A DNA stretch of 10,530 bases from Euperipatoides rowelli. Lineage: Eukaryota > Onychophora > Udeonychophora > Euonychophora > Peripatopsidae. This document shows positions 7,042-10,530 of the stretch, in pieces. The number at the start of each line of letters is the position of its first letter. The first letter of the stretch is position 1. A model generated the notes under the pieces. That model was not told where the DNA came from. It saw nothing but the letters and a program-made list of their open reading frames with translations, and searched no databases. Position numbers and translations under genes: made by a program. The DNA lies in NCBI GenBank assembly GCA_003024985.2, contig PXIH01S0000998.1. The stretch is one strand, 5' to 3'.

Positions 7042-7270
7042 GTTACACAGGCATCAAACATTTTCTAAAAATAGTTACTAGATGGCGCTGTTACTAGCTT
7101 TGGAACATGACTTCAAATAAACCCATTACACAGGCATCACTCTCTCACATAAGAGTTATGATTCTCAATCCTTAGTTCCCAGGCTGATAATCCTATTACA
7201 TTAAAGTTTCTAAAAATAGTTCATAGGTGGCTCTGTTACCGGCTTCAGAAAATACTGGTTTCAGAACACA
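7042..7270. repeat. Decayed repeats with TTACACAGGCATCA and GATGGCGCTGTTAC blocks
   Basis: TTACACAGGCATCA occurs at about 7043 and 7126, with a decayed version near 7197. TTCTAAAAATAGTT occurs at 7063 and 7208, and in both places it leads into a related block (TAGATGGCGCTGTTAC and TAGGTGGCTCTGTTAC). This suggests about three diverged units of 70-85 bp, the middle one least conserved. The GC-rich block within the unit is unusual for this intron. Confidence 0.6.
7075..7088 (+). promoter_or_regulatory. CTCF-like core motif
   Basis: TTACTAGATGGCGC matches the bilaterian CTCF consensus CCASYAGRKGGCRS at 12 of 14 positions; only the first two bases differ. The second copy of the surrounding repeat (about 7220-7233) has decayed to a weaker match. 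Binding is unproven, and a single motif match occurs by chance in large genomes. Confidence 0.3.
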
Positions 7271-7803
7271 CACACTTGCCAATTAATATATAGAATGAAA
7301 GATGAATCTTAATTTCTGAACCTGCTCTGAAATATTTTCTATGTGAAACACAAATGCATTGCAGCCTTGTTTAGTGATATGAATTAAAATTGTATCCTCA
7401 AAATACAAGATTCCCCATCAACAATCTAGAATAATGTTTTATAGTTGTTTATGTTCAATAATTCTTTATTAAGAAATGCAAAATATTTCCCGTTATTTAT
7501 TATTGTAGTGGTGATTAAAAACAAACTTGGGATGTGTCAGGATGTTCAATAATTTATTGCCTATACAATCAAATAAAATTTAAAAATCATTTGCGTTATT
7601 TATATAATTTTGAGCTATCAATCCTATCATCAGGGCATAATTCCTTCAGAGAGAATGTTTTATTGTGTGTCATTTCAGATTGGTTGGTAGTGTAATAAAT
7701 ACATTTTACAATCGAACCATTTGTTGCTCATCATATTGTTTATTTTTTTATAAGTGAAAGTTAATACGTTTATGTTCAGTAGTATAAATATTTTTATTTT
7801 TAG

Positions 7804-7893
7804 GCTCAAAGAACTGGTAACCAACTTAAAAAATGATAAGGACAGTTTAAAATTGGCAAATCATCAGCTTAAACATCAGTTGGATAGTCTCAG
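7804..7893 (+). CDS. Coiled-coil protein, exon 3 of those visible
   Basis: This 90-bp exon lies between the acceptor TATTTTTAG and the donor CTCAG|GTTTTA. It completes Gly82 and encodes residues 83-111 (LKELVTNLKNDKDSLKLAN, then HQLKHQLDSL) plus two bases of the next codon, Arg or Ser (phase 2). The a/d heptad positions run Leu83, Val87, Leu90, Lys94, Leu97, Asn101, Leu104, Leu108, Leu111, exactly in register with the previous exon. This supports direct splicing of the two. The Asn at a core position is common in dimeric coiled coils. The gene remains open at the 3' side, and I see no later exon in the window. Family unknown; a structural or scaffold protein would fit, as inference only. Confidence 0.75.
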
Positions 7894-9545
7894 GTTTTAA
7901 TTTTATTTACGTATTTCATTCAAAAATTTGTAAAATGTATTGCTATTCAAATTACACAATCTTTTTAAAAAAAATGTACAAAATATACAGTAGTTTATTT
8001 TTTTTACCTCTCATTAGTTTCACTGTTTTTAAAATCCACTGCCCACATTGTTTTGTTTTTATCCAATTGTTCTTTTACCATGTTTTGATTCTACAAAATG
8101 ATTTTTACGATTTTGTTCCCATATCATTACTCAAAGTCGTCTATTTGGTAATGCTAAGTGGCATTAACAAAATAAATGGTTTTTCAATTTTATAAATGTT
8201 TACATTAGAAAACTGTTTTTTTTTTCTTACTGTGAGATTGTCTACTTGTGATAAGATTGTACAGTGGGCACTTGATAAATTGATTTTTTTTATTCTTTAT
8301 GGTTACGGTCAGTATATACAAAGGACTTTTTTTTTTTTTAAATATATTGAAGACACTCCAAATTTAATATTCAAAATAGTCAAGTATTAATAAAATTTGA
8401 TTTTTTTTTTTAAATTCCTTCATCGTTTTGGGCAAATTTTTATTATTTCAGTTATAAAAATTATCTTTTTTTTTTTTTTTAATTTTCCAAATATTTCATA
8501 CAACTAGCNATGACCATAGATTTAGATTACATACCATGACATATTGTATAATGGGGATTAATACAATGTCAAATAAAAAATATACAAAAGTACTTAGTGC
8601 TGTCCTCTTTAGGAGAATGGTGTATTAAAAATAAAGCAATCTTTTTTTGTTTTATTAATTTTTTTGCATTTTAAAATATAATAATAATAATATAATAATA
8701 ACATAGTAGAACCTTAATCCAAGACACTTTTCCAGGTCTCTTGTTTCAAATTATTGTAAAAGTGAAAATTCATTATGAAAGTGTATACACTGTACACTTT
8801 AAATCTATGCAAAAATAAAATATAAAAGTCAAATGTAACGGATTTTTTTAAAAAAAAAATTATTGATTTTCAAAGATAATTACAGTACTAAAAAAAAGAA
8901 TTCCATTGGAAAAAAAAAATTAAATGCATAAAAAAGTTATTTAAAGATAAAAATAAGATTATTGCTATCCTCAGTCTGAGATTACAATTTGTAACTTTCA
9001 CATTTTTTGGGGGGTTTGAGATCAATTTGATGACGAAACAGTCTCTACAGCTTTTTTCTTTGTAATGATTTAACATGTAAATAGATGTGTTTTTAACTTG
9101 TATTAAAGTTCATTTTGATTTTTTTAAAAAAAACAAATTGGATCATAATAGCACAAAAGATGAATTTGATTGATTTTTTATAAGTATTTAAACAATTAGT
9201 CCATAGGATATCCAGCTTTAAGCTGACAAAGATAGCAAATATTCTATAGTTAAGTATAGCAAGCTGTATTCATTGCTAATCTATGACATCACAAAATATC
9301 TTCCCTGGTGTATACAGTACAGTAGACAATGTTGTTTTAGGGGGGAGGAACTAAAGACAATTATTTTAAAAATTGAATTGTAAATAATTATTTGGTTTTT
9401 AATATTTTTTTTTCTAGTGGATATTTTTTTTTAGTAAAAATCTTTGAAAATCAATAATAATAAAAAATCAAAAAAAATCTATTACAATTGACCTTTAACA
9501 TAATAGCGTAGCAGAATTGAGTTTGTGATGATATTTACATTATTA
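7894..9545. other. Extremely AT-rich intron/flank
   Basis: This is probably the start of the next intron. It has very many T and A runs (for example 8467-8480, 8328-8339, 8401-8411). Open frames at 7935-8195, 8196-8390 (+) and 8888-9076 (-) are low-complexity, Phe/Ile/Leu/Lys-rich products of AT bias and are not annotated. One base at 8509 is undetermined. AAAGTGTA/TACACTTT (8778-8800) is a small perfect 8-bp inverted repeat. Acceptor-like TTTTTTTTCTAG at 9408-9418 leads into no useful frame. Confidence 0.6.
8676..8702. repeat. (ATA)n microsatellite
   Basis: A short run of ATA/AAT trinucleotides with one interruption. It is simple sequence in AT-rich DNA with no further significance. Confidence 0.8.
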
Positions 9546-9923
9546 TTAATTTAGACTCTTAAGATATCTCAAGTAACAGCTTTTAGGTTTGTAGTTGTTG
9601 TAAGACTTTATAAAGTTAGGGATCTTGTTCCAGATCATTGGCCCCATTTGGAGAAGGCAAGTTTACCCATTCTAGTCCTAGAGTGTGGTATACAGAGTCC
9701 TCTTGAATCAGAATGTAGTTGAGTGAGTGTGTATAGCCTACTGGAGTTGGGAATTAGATATTAAAAAAAAATAAAAAGGGATTTTAGATTCTTGTAGTTT
9801 CCATAAGAGAGCTAAATAATGGTGATTTCGAAGTATCTCCAGTGTGGTCCGGTCTAGTTTGTGTAAGACTGTGCAAGCAAGCCATGTTGGCCAGGTAACT
9901 CGTACAGTTTCTCCACAAGCTGA
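9546..9923 (-). pseudogene. LINE reverse-transcriptase ORF2 C-terminal relic
   Basis: Read on the minus strand, the last 33 codons or so end at a TAA (9546-9548) and contain MGPMIWNKIPNFIKS. This matches the GPxxWNxLPxxIK signature near the C-terminus of CR1/jockey-type LINE reverse-transcriptase proteins. Just upstream, in another frame (about 9650-9700), lies SRTRMGKLAFS, the RTRxGxxxFS segment that normally precedes that signature, so a frameshift falls near 9648-9652. Further upstream a 61-codon stretch is open (9741-9923; VRVTWPTWLACTVLHKLDR...), broken by an A/T-rich insertion at 9760-9780 and by stops. This order, spacing and decay fit a dead, truncated non-LTR element in antisense to the host gene. 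The clade is uncertain, and the part before 9741 is less sure than the GPxxWN end. Confidence 0.6.
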
Positions 9924-10530
9924 TCACCGCAGTTTAGTTGGGGGAAATTTTAGAGTGTTGAATAGGTGGCAGAGGATTTTTTTTTTGCAGTAGGATTTGT
10001 CTGCTTAAATAATATTGCCTGTTAGTATTCTAATTATATTAATTTAAAAATGTATTAAATCTGATTAGCACCGTTTTTAAGCACATTAATCTATCTTATA
10101 ACTGTAGTATTTTTTTTTGTAAGCATATTTCAATAATCCATTGTTAATATTTTAAATACTACTATTGATAGCCTTTGGGGTTTAGTTATGTGTTTGTAAA
10201 TTATTTTGAATATATTATGATTTAATAAACTATTGTTTCTAAAAACAAAAAAATATATACTGTATATACCAGGGATAGAATGGGGGAGAGCTGAGGCTTA
10301 TTATTTTTGAATGACATAATTTATTTTTATTTTACATCATTAGGCCAGTGCTTACAGTAATTGTTTAGTTTATGTTTATTCTAAAGTATCAGGCTCTTCT
10401 TCATGGATGATCTTCCCGGTCCCTCATCAATACAGAATACAATAAAAGAAATACAACAAAGCTTCGATTTGAATCATTTCATCGAGTCGATAAATTAAGC
10501 CTATTTTTCATTTTGAGTCATTTATGATTC
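9924..10530. other. AT-rich flank, possibly more decayed LINE
   Basis: On the minus strand this would hold the upstream part of the LINE remnant, but no further reverse-transcriptase motif is legible. A poly-T plus GCAG at 9979-9990 resembles an acceptor but opens directly on TAG. A short TACTGTATATACC repeat lies at 10252-10269. 10380-10500 is somewhat more complex, but I cannot assign it. Confidence 0.4.

Larger units (their letters stand above)
5188..7803 (+). other. Intron 2 (2,616 bp)
   Basis: The intron is bounded by AAGG|GTATGG and TATTTTTAG|GCTCAA. It holds a hairpin, two arrays and other repeats listed separately. The 86-codon frame at 5259-5519 (+) has a Leu/Val-rich stretch but reads across a (TTA)n run and has no supporting signal. 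5701-6177, 6341-6494, 6769-7041 and 7271-7803 are AT-rich with nothing that I can identify. Confidence 0.7.

Noticed and set aside
7935-8390. Two consecutive + strand open frames (86 and 64 codons)
   Set aside because: Low-complexity Phe/Ile/Leu-rich products of poly-T DNA directly after a splice donor.
8888-9076. 62-codon minus strand open frame
   Set aside because: Low-complexity product of A/T runs with no motif.
9400-9425. Acceptor-like TTTTTTTTCTAG as a further exon
   Set aside because: What follows is T-rich with no open frame in the required phase and no donor.

Overview
The window looks like intron-rich, very AT-rich nuclear DNA from an animal, most likely an invertebrate. The support is canonical GT-AG exons of 64-200 bp separated by introns of about 2 and 2.6 kb, many homopolymer T/A runs, decayed tandem repeats, a non-LTR retrotransposon remnant and small terminal-repeat elements. 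There is no bacterial-style dense coding and no RNA gene that I can recognise. The species cannot be named from the sequence. One undetermined base at 8509 suggests a draft assembly.

Gene content: I can support one protein-coding gene, on the + strand, as three 5' exons (2973-3172, 5124-5187, 7804-7893). The splice phases agree at both junctions. Together they encode at least 112 residues: a polar, basic, Ser-rich N-terminus of about 40 residues followed by a dimerising-type coiled coil of seven heptads. Its register runs unbroken across the exon 2/3 junction. The gene continues beyond the window, or at least no later exon is visible. I do not recognise the family. Upstream exon(s) and the promoter are not identified.

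Layout: 1-780 is AT-rich DNA with a terminal TACTGTA-type palindrome. 781-1412 is a decayed tandem array of six units of about 105 bp, abutting a 153-bp terminal-inverted-repeat element (1410-1562). 2351-2624 is a nearly perfect palindrome with arms of about 135 bp and a 4-nt loop. 2973-7893 carries the gene. Intron 1 contains two LTR-like elements of about 150 bp in the sense orientation, each with TG...CA ends, a 4-bp direct flank and the same AATAAA-CTC-ACAGAAGAA terminal block. The first holds a strong splice acceptor in the right phase to give an alternative, prematurely terminated last exon. Intron 2 contains a GC-rich nested hairpin, two further decayed tandem arrays and a close match to the CTCF core motif. 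7894-9545 is extremely AT-rich. 9546-9923 is an antisense, frameshifted remnant of the C-terminal end of a LINE reverse-transcriptase ORF.

The repeats and elements sit in non-coding DNA around one gene; I see no operon-like or multi-gene system. The most interesting observations are the pair of short LTR-like elements with a possible exonised terminal exon, and the long palindrome that would fold into a long double-stranded RNA if transcribed.
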